Of a stretch of DNA of 64,000 bases, positions 32,873 to 45,617 are shown in pieces. This stretch comes from Hysterangium stoloniferum (Eukaryota; Basidiomycota; Agaricomycetes; Hysterangiales; Hysterangiaceae), in the NCBI GenBank assembly GCA_015178975.1, contig WHVD01000263.1, positions 1 to 64,000 of the forward strand, read 5' to 3'. The notes beneath the pieces were generated by a model that searched no databases, was not told where the DNA came from, and saw only the letters and a program-made list of their open reading frames with translations. Position 1 is the stretch's first letter. Each line of letters starts with the position of its first letter. Made by a program: the position numbers and the translations under genes.

Positions 32873-35295
32873 CTAGTCCTCTTTATCTTTGGCGCGTGCT
32901 CTATGTAATTGCAGCAACTTGATTTCTTTATCCGCGCTTTCTTGTTGCAAGTCGTGAACTTGTCTTCTTAAACGTTCCACCTCAGTAGTAAAGAGTCCGA
33001 ACTGCTTCCCCATCAATCCCAGCGTTACATTGGCTTCGGCCTTTTGCCGTAGCGCATCTTCTAATTCTGTGTTCGCAGCGTCCTCTCGTCGTGCGTATTC
33101 ATGAAGGTCCCCGGCTTGGTCCTCCATCAACCGGCAATGTTCGCGTGTCATCTTGTTCATCTGAGCCCTTAGGTCTTCTGCTTCGTGCTTGCGTTCCATG
33201 ATTCGTTGGTGCATCTGAGTATCGTCACCATCCCGCGCGTGAAGTAATTCCTTTAGGCGTGCCACATCATCTAAAGCGCATTGTCGTTCCTGTTCTAACT
33301 CATGTAGCTTCATTCCGCGTTCTTGGAGACTTTGAGTTAGTCTTTCTGCGCGTTCACGTTCGAAGTTGACATCTTCTGCCAGCTGAAAAGCTTCGTGAGC
33401 ACCTTACGTGCCTTAACCGGCAGAATATGACAAAACCTGATCTCGTTCTTGCTCCAATTCTTCTCTCGTCAGCCACATTTCATTACGCTCATCTTTCAAT
33501 TCCGCTCTCTTTGCTTCAGCCGCCTTCCATTGACTCCCCGGCTCCTCAAGCTTAGCATCCACGGCCTGCACGCTTTTAGTAAAGCCCTTCTTTTCGCCTT
33601 CTAAAGATTTTAGTTTCCCATTCGTTTTCTCTGAAAAGTCCCGTTGCGCAACCACCTCTGTTTTCAAACCCTGTAATTCCGTCTCTTTCGCCTCCAACGT
33701 ACACTGTAAGTTATTAATGTCTTTCGAGTGCGAGCTTTGATCGGCGGTGTGTGCCCGCTTTTCGTCTACTCTTGCACTATCGAGTTCCGCCTTGAGTTGC
33801 CCAATACCGGCGTGCAGAATTTCCAACGCTCCATTACTCGTCTCGTCCAATACTCCTGTCCTCCCTGCTTCTTTCGACCTCTTCCAATACGCGACAGATG
33901 TTTTCTAGCTTGCCAACCTTCCGTCTGAGTGAACGCATTGCCGCTTGCCTCCTTCCAACTTCCTTGAGGTATTTTTCAGCGCCAGCCTCAGCATTCTTAA
34001 GTTGTGCACTAAGCAAAGAGACCTGTTTTTCACGTGCGTCGAGCTCTACTTTGAACTGACAGGCAATTTGTTGCTGGAGGGAGATTTGTACTTGTAGTTT
34101 GACCACGAGCTCTTCAACTGTAAGTTCCTGGTTTAGTTGGGACAAAGGAACCTCGTTTATTGATGCAGGAACGCGCGACTCGTCTGTTGGAGCGTCCGGA
34201 GGGATGGGGAATTCGGGGGAGAAAAACATGGTGTTATCCCGTGTGTTCATTGGCCAAGCGTCAGGTGGGAAAACCATTGTTCCTGACCCGGCTTCATTTG
34301 TCGCACTAGGTGGTGGAGTTTGTCCATCTGCAGGGTTCGAGGTCATCATGGAGTGTAAGACGGTTCCTTCTGGTGATAGGATCGCACGAGGGGCAGTTCT
34401 TCTAGGATTGGACGTAGAAGTGGAAGCGGGTGCAGAAACGTTACCACTGCTTCGTCATATAGCATTCATACTAGTGTCCTTTTTACGCTCTCTACTACGT
34501 GCTCCTTTTTTGATGCATTCCCATTCCCAACTTCACCAATGGTGACAGGGCAAAGATTGCTTTCAGTTGAAAGGACGATGAATGGAACGAACGAATCGAA
34601 GCAATCGGAGCAGGATGCAGATGATCTTGACGAACCGCCAGACATGTTCCGGATCTGTGGTTGAAAAGGGAGTGGCTTTCTCTGCTTGGAAGATGTGTTA
34701 TGGGGTGGGGAAAACATATCGACAACATTGTCCGAAGGAGTTATAGCTGTTGAATTCTGTTTGTATGAATCACGGCCGTGCTAGCCGATTTTAACTTTGC
34801 CAAAAGTTTGAGATTAGGATCAGCACCTTCCTCGACCTCGCCATCCATTGAGCCATTAGGAGTGATGATACGATATGCGTCTCGAGAGAAGAAACGGACA
34901 CTGCGACCTGTTCCGGGAGCATTTCGATCACGGAGGATGGAACGAATAGGACCTGACCCAGTTGGTCGGACTTCAACTAATGGGTCAAATATGTCACTTG
35001 CTGTGGCAGTTGGGGTGTGAGGTTGAACAGGGAGAGGAGCATGCTTGGGATTTTCTGACGATGGAGCTGTTGGTGACTGTGAGACTGTGTTGTAATTATG
35101 AGATGAGAATAGTGATACACACAAAGTATGCTTACAGAATGCACCTACTTGCAACCTTGCTCGGTGCTTCTTGGGCACGAGTTTAACCGGTGAGTCAAGC
35201 GATAATGATGCGGAGGTAGTGTGGGTTTGATGTGGTGCCTCAGTAGTTTCTTTTGCAGTCGATGTGAGTACGGTCTTAAGGGACCTTGGAAACAT
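32873..35295 (-). pseudogene. Long coiled-coil gene, probably decaying
   Basis: Minus strand. The first exon starts MFPRSLKTVLTSTAKET (35295). A 72-nt GT-AG intron (35077-35148) keeps frame into SPTAPSSENP. A conserved-looking motif follows: GPIRSILRDRNAPGTGRSVR then FFSRDAYRIITPN (about 34870-34940). Downstream pieces are a Ser-rich segment (34466-34717), a frame with ILSPEGTVLHSMM, and three heptad-rich coiled-coil blocks (about 34150-33870, 33850-33415, 33350-32873) ending RAKDKED. At least two joins need a frame change that no good splice site explains, so I favour a pseudogene or an unresolved exon structure. No motor, FHA or catalytic domain is visible. Cytoskeletal or spindle-associated roles are possible but unproven. 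Confidence 0.5.
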
Positions 35296-37842
35296 GCTGC
35301 GTCGAAGCAGGGACTCGTTGCAAGTGACGCCGGATTAATAGCAGAAGCAAGTGAGACACTGAGAGGTTAGGATGAAGTTCATAATGTAGTTGCTTCGTGG
35401 CCAACTTTCTCCTTCTCTTCTGTGCAATGTTCAAAATCGTTTTCACCATTGCGCTGCTTCACTGGGCGGCTTCGAGACGTACTTACGTAATCAGTTGGAT
35501 TCATGGTTCGATTCGACGGGTGTTGGACCCTGTTTTTGCATTTATGGTTCGACGGTTGTAGAAGCATGGAATCAGGTTGTAGATTCGGCGGGTGTTGGGC
35601 CCCGATTTTTGGGCTAGACATCGACAGGTGACCGTCATCTGGGTGCAATTCATGGGCCACCCGTCACATTGCAGCGGATTCTGGGTTCACAATGAAGGGC
35701 ATGACGAGCGCACCCTCTGGTTTAGCAGGTTGGAATTCTAACTCCCATTGATCGCAACGAAATTAGTCCAATTTTTGGCATTATTGTCGTACGGCGAATA
35801 TCCAATAGGTATGAGTCATGGTTGTTGACTCAAATTCCTGCTACACGATGCTAAAGACTTGACGTCTTCCGGTTACTTAGTACTATTACCTGCCTTGATC
35901 TTTCGGGAGAACTACAAGACGTTTATCTCCCAAATTATCAAAGACGTTTACAAAATATTACTCCTATTTGCTGGGCGGCCGTCGGGGCGTGGTTGACAGA
36001 CGTCAGATGTAAGCTGGATTATTTCGCCGGGTTTAATATTAGTCTTATAATATCCGCTTAGCCCTTCGACCTCTTATACTCCCCGTGTATATAAACCCAG
36101 CTCAACCTTGATAGCCAGTGTCCTTCTTCTCTCTTCCGCTACTTACTACACAGCTTTTTCGTACTCGTTCCATTTCTTTCGAGTCTCCCAGACGACATTA
36201 CAACTGCAACTATTATACTCAATACACATTCTAACGTCTTTGATTTCTCCGTCGTCTCTATGTTCTCAGAGACAATATTCTTTCGCTTCTTTATCTCTTT
36301 TTGTTATTACTACTACTACTTCTCGCACTCTTCACGATAGCCATCTAACATGTCGATGATATCGAGCACTCCAGTTCAAGTCTTAGAAACTCGCTGTTAA
36401 TCCGCATATTCCCGCTCTCCGACGCCGACGCCATCGCCCACAAATTCAAGTAACGTCACCATACAAAATCGAGCCCAGTCAAATAAACCTCCTCCAAGTT
36501 CTTCTCTTTTGAAAGAGTCCACTTTACGATTCTTTTCATCGTACAGGTGTTGTATCTTACACTTTTCCTTTTTTTCTCTCTTCAAAGTTCACTGTTACGA
36601 CCTCGACATTCTTACAGATTCTTTCCCTTCACTAATCGTGAATTTACACACTGTACAGATGTTATACACTTTGTATGTACTCCATGATATTATGCATCTT
36701 GGTACATATTAAACATATTGCACAATACATGACATCGTGTGATATGGTGTGACCTCGAAAACCTGCCATGACTACACAACCTGTGCTCTTCTATAGATGT
36801 TTGCATCGGGAACACGGTGGAATGCGACGAACGGTCTGCTGCGTATGAGCGAACCGATGTACTTCTTACAGAAAACTACGGGATTTACGGGTGTTGAAGT
36901 AGGCCCATACGCACTCACACGGGACTGCTTAATTTAACCGACCACCAGTGGTCAATTACTAAAAGGCTGCTGTCTAACGCAGCTTTACATTGGCATCGGT
37001 CCAGACGTTGATAAGAACAAGCTGCATTCCTTGAGAACGGCGAGTACTATCTACGATGATGAGGGTAAGTAAAACGGTCTATCCGGTGCTGTGAAAGTAC
37101 TGAGTAAATATTGTTCTAATTCACGAAAGGGCGTCCAGAACGGATGGATAAGACAATTAGCAGTGTACGGACTGGAGGTAAAGATATGAAATATCATCAG
37201 TGAAAAAAAATTCTATTGAGAAGAGACCACAAAGGCAAAGATAGGGGGTAAAACTCACATCACTTCCACATTGGTCCAGCATCGACGAAATCAAATCTGT
37301 CGCCTCCGCACCCTCCTCCCAAAACTGCTCCAGCCCGCCTACACGCGCACCCTTAATACGTTGTGGTAGTGGTAGGGTGATCGTCTGATTCTTATATCCC
37401 GCTCAGAGCACCTGTTGTAATTTCCGGGAACTGGTCAAAAAATGCTCCCGCGCCGCCAACATATTCCCACGTGGACAAAATTGCTTCCGTACTGACTATT
37501 GGGGCTAAGCTGACTAACAACATCCTAAAAGCTCCCTTCTACTGAGTTTTCTGCCTCCAAAAGCCCGCATAACCCACCAAGCAACTTTACTTCAACGATG
37601 ATGATGGTGATGATCAGCATCATTTTGCTTTCCGCCTCCCCTTTATTTTCCCTTTAGCCTGCTTTGACTTTTTTTTCCAGCTCCATCTCTGCATGCGCTT
37701 GTTCCTCAGGCATCGCACCTTCAACATGACTAACTCCCAGGAAGACGGGCAAACCACCGCCACCCCCGTGCGCCAGGAAGGCTAATCGCTTACTTCTACG
37801 AACACCAGTCAAAACGCCGCTCTCTAAAGTATTAATGGTCTT
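35296..37842. other. Intergenic region with promoter-like and coding-like islands
   Basis: 36088-36095 is a TATATAAA box. A short frame MSMISSTPVQVLETRC (36350-36400) follows about 260 bp downstream, and the same frame continues beyond its stop as a Ser/Pro-rich stretch to about 36546. At 37000-37380 there are blocks bounded by good GT/AG signals on both strands; on minus they read VGGLEQFWEEGAEATDLISS and IIVDSTRRSQGMQL. I cannot decide the strand or family. 35300-36060 shows nothing. Confidence 0.3.
36088..36095 (+). promoter_or_regulatory. TATA box
   Basis: TATATAAA followed by a pyrimidine-rich leader (36110-36330) typical of strongly expressed fungal promoters, and then an ATG at 36350 with a short frame. 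Confidence 0.4.
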
Positions 37843-38873
37843 TTATTCGTCAGTATAACTGTTCTTCTCAGCCGCAATTACTGCACGCTCTTCATCACTA
37901 TAGCTTGGACTTGCACTACGGATCTCCTCTTGGAGTATCAAGCGTCTCTCCTTTCGAATAGCCTGTGTCTGCTTGCTACGTCGGTCGATGACCGGGAGTG
38001 ATTCATAAAGAGGTAAAAAGGACAACGAGATTGAATCTGGTTCATTCGGGACATCCGGGACAACTCTCGCTGCTGATGTATGACTTCGAGTCTTTGAAGG
38101 AGTGGTCGCTTTCTTTGTACTGCGTGTTCGGTTTGAGTCGCGGACGTTTCGGGTCTCGGGAGGAGGTATATTTGACTGGGGTTGATTTTGTAATATGACG
38201 TTACTTGAATCTGTGGGTTCGATAGTATGGGGGGAAGCGCGCCACTTGTGTCTTGACTTGCCATCCGACGGGATTCTACTTGTGTGAACGGTGGAGGCTT
38301 CGGGGTCATACGCGTTATAATCGGGGTGTCTGGCGCACGTGTTGGAGAGTATGGTCGTTTAAAGGACGATGGTATCGGGGTTAGAGGGCGGCAACATGCG
38401 GAGCAACCTTAGATCCCTCGGCCACACCCTCCGCTTCCGGGTCGAGCTCGTCCTCCTCCCGCTCGACCTGCTCGGCGTCCTTGTCCTCGCGCTCAATCTC
38501 GACCCGCATCGCCTCGACGTCGTTCTCGACCTTGCTCGGCGCCTTGTCAATTTCGGCCTTGGAGAGCGGCACGCGCGCGCGGTGCGAGGTGAGGTGCGCG
38601 TTGCGGCGCGGGGGGCGCTTGAGGCGGCGGCGCGCGATCATGACGGGCACGGCGACTTCTGGATGAGATAGTGGGAGGTGGAGCCGAGGAGGATTCTGTG
38701 GATGTGTGTGGTGTTTGGGGTTTTTTTTTTAGCCAGGGTGTTTTTTTGAATGTAGGAGATGGAATGGCACTGACCCTTTGAGTTTTCCTAGTCCTCATGA
38801 GCCGACCACGAGCATGGTGGGTTCGACGAAGTCTACGAGGTCTGTTGGGGCACGTGAATGAACCGTCTACCAT
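37843..38873 (-). pseudogene. Basic hypothetical gene, fragmented frames
   Basis: Minus strand. An upper frame from MVDGSFTCPNRP (38873) runs through SPTFKKTPWLKKKPQTPHT. A second block, MPVMIARRRLKRPPRRNAHL then SKAEIDKAPSKVENDVEAMR and EREDKDAEQVEREEDELD, lies in a GC-rich patch (about 38380-38650). The last block ends SASPSYSDEERAVIAAEKNS at 37843. Strong charge clusters suggest a nucleic-acid-binding or nuclear protein, but no domain is recognised. The blocks are in different frames without obvious introns. Confidence 0.35.
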
Positions 38874-38879
38874 ATATCA

Positions 38880-40648
38880 AAGGGTACTGACCAAGTAAGA
38901 GGTGTCGACTATTCTTTGGCTTGACACACGACGGTGACATTGAGTCGCGTACGCTGTATTAGACTTGTTACTTGACGAATGAGAAGATATGCGAGGGTTT
39001 GGCGCTAAGCGGAATAAAATGATGATAATAATAAGCTTGTGAAGAGCGACTATCATCATCGTATGATGCACACTTCTTGTTGATTCTTCAACTTCGCCAC
39101 ACGATCGATTGGCGACCCGTCAGAAGGGCCAACGACTATTCCGCCGATGGGACTACTGATCGATTGGCTTGAACGAAAATGAGTGGGGGTAGAAAAAAGG
39201 GGTGAGCGTGGTGCATTTACTTTGTGCTGCTGAGTGAGGGCATGGGTTTCAGTCGCACGTTGAAGTCGGGATCGTGAGGCTGCTTGAATACCAGGCAGTA
39301 CCAATGCTATTGCTGGTGAGATTTGAAGGTAGCTATTAATTATACAAGTGTACTCACCAGCTACCACAGGATGACTCTCATCATAGTCATTGGCATGTTG
39401 TGACTATAACCCCCCCCCCCCAGTTGAGCAAGCTAAGTGTTGTCTTTAGTCTGTATCATACTATCTACTCTGTTTGGAATACCAGAGTACCCTAACAGTT
39501 CATGCAAGGGCACAACATAAGTTGAAGCCAAGCTCCACTTAGTCTTATAGAGTTGGACCTCCCAACTAGTACAATCCCTATTGTTAGCCCCCTGATTATT
39601 ACAGTTCTCATTGGTGGCCCCCTGACTAGGACTTCCCCCACTACCCTTGGTTTAGATCTTAACAACCATGGCAAGGGTCAAGTGCATGTCCATGGGCCTG
39701 AACAGAGTCTGGAAGGGGATTTTGGAGATATTACAGGGATTGGTACAGTATTGTGAGTAGAGGGAGGAGTAGTGGGCTGCCAAGGATAGCAGAAAAGAGG
39801 TAGGGGAGCCAGTAGGGATGGCCAGTGGTATCTATACAGTAGTAGAATTGATCAGGATGTGACTACTGAGATGGTTGAGGGAAGGAGAAGGTCAAGGACA
39901 GTAGAGATAGTGGGTGGTGAAGGAATGACAGAGGGGCCACTAGTTATTGACACATTAGACTAATGCTTGAATTATATGTATTGTTAAGTTCCCAAATGTT
40001 GGGCCATCGAATTCCCAGTAATATTTCTGAACACCTTCCAGGAAATGTCCTGTGAAGCCCCTGGTTAATAGTCCGGGGAGTTCCCAGGGATTAGTACAAG
40101 GAGTATCAGAATAATTACCAGGGTATGAGATAGACTTGGCTTCAGCTTATGTGCTGTGCCCTCATACACTCATTTGGTTGTCCATATTTCAAGCGGATGG
40201 ATCGCCTACAAGGAAGATGTAGATTCCAGAGTTCCTGTGACAGAGAATCTACAAAGAAAAGAGTCTCCTTGGCAGACTGGAGTCAGAGAATAGCTGGTTT
40301 TAATATGAGCATGGATGACTGCAGGATGTGATTTAAGCAGCTGATTGAAAAGAACACAACTTCAATGTTGGATGAGGATGAGAATTGTATGTCATCTGCT
40401 TCATCCAGTTTAGCAATGATGCCTATGATGGACCATGTGGTACCCTGGCTGATGGCTGGAGGGAGTTTGATGCTGTTGCAGATGCTGACTAAGCTAGTGG
40501 AAGCCTGTCATCAAATAGACTCACTGAGTCAGGGTCACACAGGTTGATAGGACCATGGTGTATTGCTTGAGGAACTAGTGAACAGTATACATGGTAGGCA
40601 GTGTACAGTAAGGAAAGAGAACAAAAACTACCTAGGCTATATATGCTA
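38880..40648. other. Decayed repeat stretch with LTR ends in opposite orientation
   Basis: Around 39500-39535 (+) and 40133-40170 (-) lie inverted copies of the LTR motif CATAAGYTGAAGCCAAG, each within an old LTR end (one ends CTTAACA at about 39664; the other, on minus, ends at 39982). A poly-C run is at 39410-39420. At 40190-40547 (+) there is a decayed coding-like stretch with no recognised family. 38880-39400 shows nothing. Confidence 0.5.
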
Positions 40649-40653
40649 TGATC

Positions 40654-41014
40654 TGTTGAAGACAAAAGGCACCGCATATATGTGGCAGGGTCAACATATT
40701 TGGGGACTGTCTGAATAACGGTGATACCGGTGCGGTAACAACATGATCGGTCGTCATGATCAGGCTCCACTCATCCACACGTCTCACATATGAGCACATG
40801 GTCCTTTTGTTTATGTAGAATATATAAAGGGATAACCTACATAGCTTAACCTCAGTCCGTTATACTTATATGAGACTGAGGTGAGCACAGAACGATCCTT
40901 TCTCTCTTAGTATATGCGCTTACTGTATACAATAGCTCTTCTTAGGTACACATTATATTGGTCCATTATACTTATATGAGACTGAGCTCTTCTTAGGGAC
41001 TATATATTTCAACA
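40654..41014 (+). repeat. copia-2 5' LTR
   Basis: 361 bp, TGTTGAAGACAAAAGG to ATATATTTCAACA. Contains two copies of a CAGTCCGTTATACTTATATG-type stem-loop. A TATA-like AGAATATATAAAGG lies about 160 bp into the LTR. Confidence 0.92.
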
Positions 41015-42231
41015 GGTTATGGGCCTTTGTCCCTACTGAGACACTTACCCAATTTTTTTCCGCCGCCATGTCTATGCCGGCGCAGGGATCTGGAAGCTAA
41101 GAAATCCGGAAATTCTACACCTGCACCTGCAGGTAAGTTCCCCATCAGCATCACAGGTGCGAACGGTCAAGTCTTTACCGCATATATGGACACGCCCCTA
41201 CCAAATGATGCAGCTTTCACTGGTACCGTGATTGAAGAGCCTGCCATGGTGATGACGCCTTCTGATCAGGCTGAATATGCTGGATGGATAGCCACTAATG
41301 ATAACCCACATGTCACCGTAAATTGGAACCTACATAGTTCTCCAGTGGGCACATCGGTGCTGGCCACATCAGTGCTGGCCACATCGGCCCCTCCCCTTCT
41401 CAGCTCACCTCCCGTTCCACACCCCTTCTGGCTTGATACAGGTGCCAGTATACATGTATCACCAGACCATACCGACTTTATCTCCTTACGCACCATATCC
41501 CCACGCCCTGTCACAGGCCTGGGGGGGTCATCGGTCATGGCTATCGGATTGGGTGATGTTCACCTTCGCATTGAGAATGGGACCCACATTATTCTCCGTG
41601 ATGTTCTTTACATCCCTACTGCATCCGTTCGACTTATCTCTGTTAGGTGTATCACTAGAGATTCCAATGTGACTGCTCATTTCAGTCATTCCTCATGCTG
41701 GCTCACGAGTCCTTCTGGTGCAACCATTGCGCAAGGCTCACTACTTCCCCACAGGAACTTATATTCCTTAACATTACAGTCTACTGCCTCTGACCAGGTT
41801 TTCTTCTCCCATGGTCATCCTGATCTTGCCACATGGCACCGTCGTTTGGGTCACGCGAATTATCAATCCATCCTGGATATGGTCAAAAATGGTCTCATCA
41901 AAGGTGTGCCACTCTCCACTCACCAGCATCCACCCAAGTGTGATTTTTGCATCCTCGGAAAGCAGACCAAAAATTCTGTACCCAAGGTGAGAGCACAGGG
42001 GGATGGGCATAAGGCTACAAGGCACTTGGAAAAGGTCTGGGTGGATTTGGCAGGTCCTAATGATGTTGCATCCCGCACAGGATCATTATATATTATGAAT
42101 ATTATTGATGATTACTCACATTACCCCTGGTCAATCCCGCTAACCCATAAAAGTGATGCTTTTCCGGCGCTCCAGACCTGGGAACGTGCATGGGAGGTGG
42201 AGACCGGCCTGAAAGTCAGAGTGTACAGGAC

Positions 42232-43051
42232 TGTTACGACCGGACAAATCCCGCCAGACTCCGGGTACTAACTCGTACGCCCCCACGCGCTACAAGCACC
42301 AATCGTCTGTTTATAGGATTTCCCGCCCGGACTCCGTTATGTCAAGACTTGTTACGTTCGACCTCATTAAGACACATATCAGTCACCGGACTTCCCCCGG
42401 ACCCCGTCTCTGTCTATGTCCGTCTTCGTCCCACGCATCAGTCACTGGAACCCGCTTAGAATCCCGTCACCACTCTAATCGAGCCCCGTTCCCGTTTTAG
42501 TCAAATGACCTGTCACGATTTAGGACTCCGCTCCCGCTCCGTTTCCCGTTATGGGTTATGCTTTGTCACGATTCGGACTCCGCTCTGTTCCGTCCCGTTC
42601 CTAACACCAATTTGGTGTTTACTATTCCCGTTTTATGTTTTGCTCGTTTCGTCTCATTATTACTGGATTCAGTATGTCATGCATTCCACGGTCTATATAA
42701 ACTGGCAGATGTTGTACATACAATCCAGTCAGAAAATTAGCTTAGATTCCCCCCAGTAATCTAATACATTTTCCTCTCTAAAACCCTACTCTTATCAGAC
42801 CACTCGCACTAGTCGGAGCCCACGGGCTCCGGCGCATCTATCTCTCTCGACTATCTCGATTCACGACTCTCGACTCACGACCTACGACTCACGACCCACG
42901 AACCCCTGCCCGGACTCCCCGGGATTCCCGTCCGCCTGTCTGAAATTGGACAACACGATCTAGCGAGGGTGCAGCCTATAAGCTGAAGCCAAGTCCTACC
43001 GGATATCCTGCGGGTTTCTCCGGAAGCCCGGCCTGAGTGTGTATCCTAACA
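42232..43051 (+). mobile_element. Solo LTR (820 bp) nested in copia-2 integrase
   Basis: TG...CA ends (TGTTACGACCGGAC to GTATCCTAACA), with an exact 5-bp duplication AGGAC on both sides (42227-42231, 43052-43056). It is rich in CG dinucleotides and thus recent. It contains a run of CGACTCACGACC-like short repeats (about 42840-42900) and the motif ATAAGCTGAAGCCAAGTCC near its end. It is the best-preserved member of the family that also gave 6042-6796. Confidence 0.93.
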
Positions 43052-45617
43052 AGGACAGACAATGGCGAATTAAGAAGTAATCGAATGCAACAGTGGCTCG
43101 AGTCTCGTGGGACCCGGCACGAATACACAGCATCTTATACATCTGCGCATATAGGCCGTGTCGAGCGCATACACCGTACTTTAATGGGGAAGGCACGTAC
43201 TATGCGTATATATGCTGGCTTACCTGCCCAATTTTGGGAGGAATTTTACCTTACTGCGACTCATGTACACGCAAAAACTACTACAGTTCAACTTCAGAAA
43301 CGATCACCTTGGGAACTTTGGCATGGCCAGTCACCGGATGTCACTTATTTACGGGAGGCAGGGTGTCGGGCATTCGTCCTCATCCTCAGCAAACATAACC
43401 CCAAAGTATACGAGCGATCAATTGAATGTATTCTTCTAGGATACGAACCCAACATGAAGGCGTATCGATGCTACGACCCAAAGATGAATTTGATTTATGT
43501 CTCTTACCACGTGCGATTCCTTGAAAGTCACGATGGCCACATTAGGCCACGCCCAGGCTCTAATGGTACATTACCACCACCGCACATCCCATTGACTCAT
43601 GATATGAACCCCTCACCACCCCCGTTGGATGACTCTGAGCCGATCATTCCTACACCTAGTACCTCCAATGTGCCACCAGCTCTCCCTATCCCAGGTACCG
43701 ATTCGATACCCCCTGTCCCTCCTGTCCCAGCACTCCCTGTGCCCACTGATATTAACATCCGTCGGTCCAATCGCATAGCCACGTGCATTGCAGATCGCCC
43801 CTCCTGGGTAGCTACTGCTGTCCAGGCCTCCATTGACAGTGCAGCCCATGTGCGTGCACAGAAAGAACAGCGTCGCCTTGCTCTTCAGCAATTGCATGCA
43901 GACGTTGCTGACATTCCCGAGGACACAGAGGAGCCGGGGGGGCTGGCCGAGTCCCATGAGGACGTATTAGCTGCGATCTCTAGTGGTTCAGTGCCCTATG
44001 AGATGGACCCACTTACCTGGGAGGAGGCCAGGGATTCACCTCATGGTGATGCTTGGCGTCTCAGCTACCAGGAGGAACTTGCATCTCTGAAAAGTATGGG
44101 AGTATACAGGTTAGTTCCACTGTCTGATGTCCCCTCGGGCACCAAGATCCATAAGGGCAAGCCCATTTTTCATGTCAAATGGAATGCCCTAGGTGAGGTG
44201 ACTCGGCGCAAGACTAGGCTGGTGTTTTGGGGGTACGAGCAGGTTCATGGCCGGGATTACACTAAAACGACCTCACCTACAGCTCAGATGGAGTCGTGGC
44301 GACTTCTCCTGCATATCGCAGCACATTTTGGTTGGGATGCACAACAGATTGATGTCAAGACCGCTTTCCTGTATGGCCTACTCCCTGACGATGAGACTCA
44401 ATACATGTATCAACCAGCGGGCTTTGAAGAAGCAGGAAAGGAGTCTTGGGTTTGGCATCTTATCCGGGGTTTGTATGGCATGAAACAAGCTGGCCGCATC
44501 TGGAATCGGACCATGCATGACAAGATGGTGGAGTGGGGGTTCACACAATTGTCCAGTGAATCATGTATATATTACCGCCACACCTCGCAGGGCACAATAA
44601 TCGCTGCTGTCCATGTGGACGACTTTTTGTCCATTGCATCCTCCCAGGCCGAGAATGAACGGTTCAAAGCACAGATGCGAGAAGCTTGGACCATTTCTGA
44701 CCTCGGGGAAGTCAGTTTCGTCGTCGGTATTGCGGTTGAATGGGACCGGTCAAGTCACACCGTTAAACTCTCCCAGACTGCACTTATCGATCGGATTATT
44801 TCCCAGTTTGGCCAGTCTGACTCTTCTCCTCTCTTCATCCCCATGGTCCCTGGCCTGAAATTGCGGCGCGTCCTTCGATCTGCCCTTCCCCCAGATGATC
44901 AGGAGCACCTCTCTAAACTCCCATATCGCTCTCTCGTCGGGTCCCTCCTCTATTTAGCTATTTCCACCCGGCCCGACATCTGTTATGCTGTCCAGCAACT
45001 CTCCCAGTACCTTGACTGCTACTCATACGAACACTGGAATGCTGCTGTTCGGGTCATACGCTACCTCAAAGGCACTCGGACCATGCAACTCCACCTTGGG
45101 GGCCCTTCCCCCATACAGCTGGTGGGCCACAGTGATTCAGATTGGGCCAACTGCCTCGACACACGTAGGAGTGTGGGGGGGTTTGCATTCTCCTTGGGCT
45201 CTGGCGTCATGTCTTGGAATGCCCGAAAACAAAAAACAGTTGCTGCGTCTTCCTGCGAAGCCGAGTACATCGCAGCCTTCACTGCCGCAAAAGAAAATGC
45301 ATGGTTGCGGTCAGTCTTTTCTGGTATTAACCTCCCTTTTAGGGACCCTACAGTAATCCATTGTGACAATAACGCCGCCATTTGCCTCTCAGATGATCCA
45401 CTACTACATGATTGAGTCAAGCACATTGACATAAAATACCACTTTATTCGAGAATGTGTAGAGTCCGAAGCACTAAAACTCAAGTACATAAACACTAAGA
45501 ACAACCTGGCTGACATATTCACTAAGGCACTAGAGAGCCCACAATTTGTGCGACTTCGAGGACTCCTAGGCCTACAATAGGTATAGAATACAGGAGGAGT
45601 ACTGCGGTGAGGAGGAG

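Noticed and set aside
32873-35295. Myosin- or kinesin-like protein
   Set aside because: Only coiled-coil composition supports this; no motor domain or nucleotide-binding loop is visible.
36108-36359. 83-codon plus-strand frame starting MIASVLLLSS as a secreted protein
   Set aside because: It lies between the TATA box and the pyrimidine-rich leader; composition is that of a 5' untranslated region.
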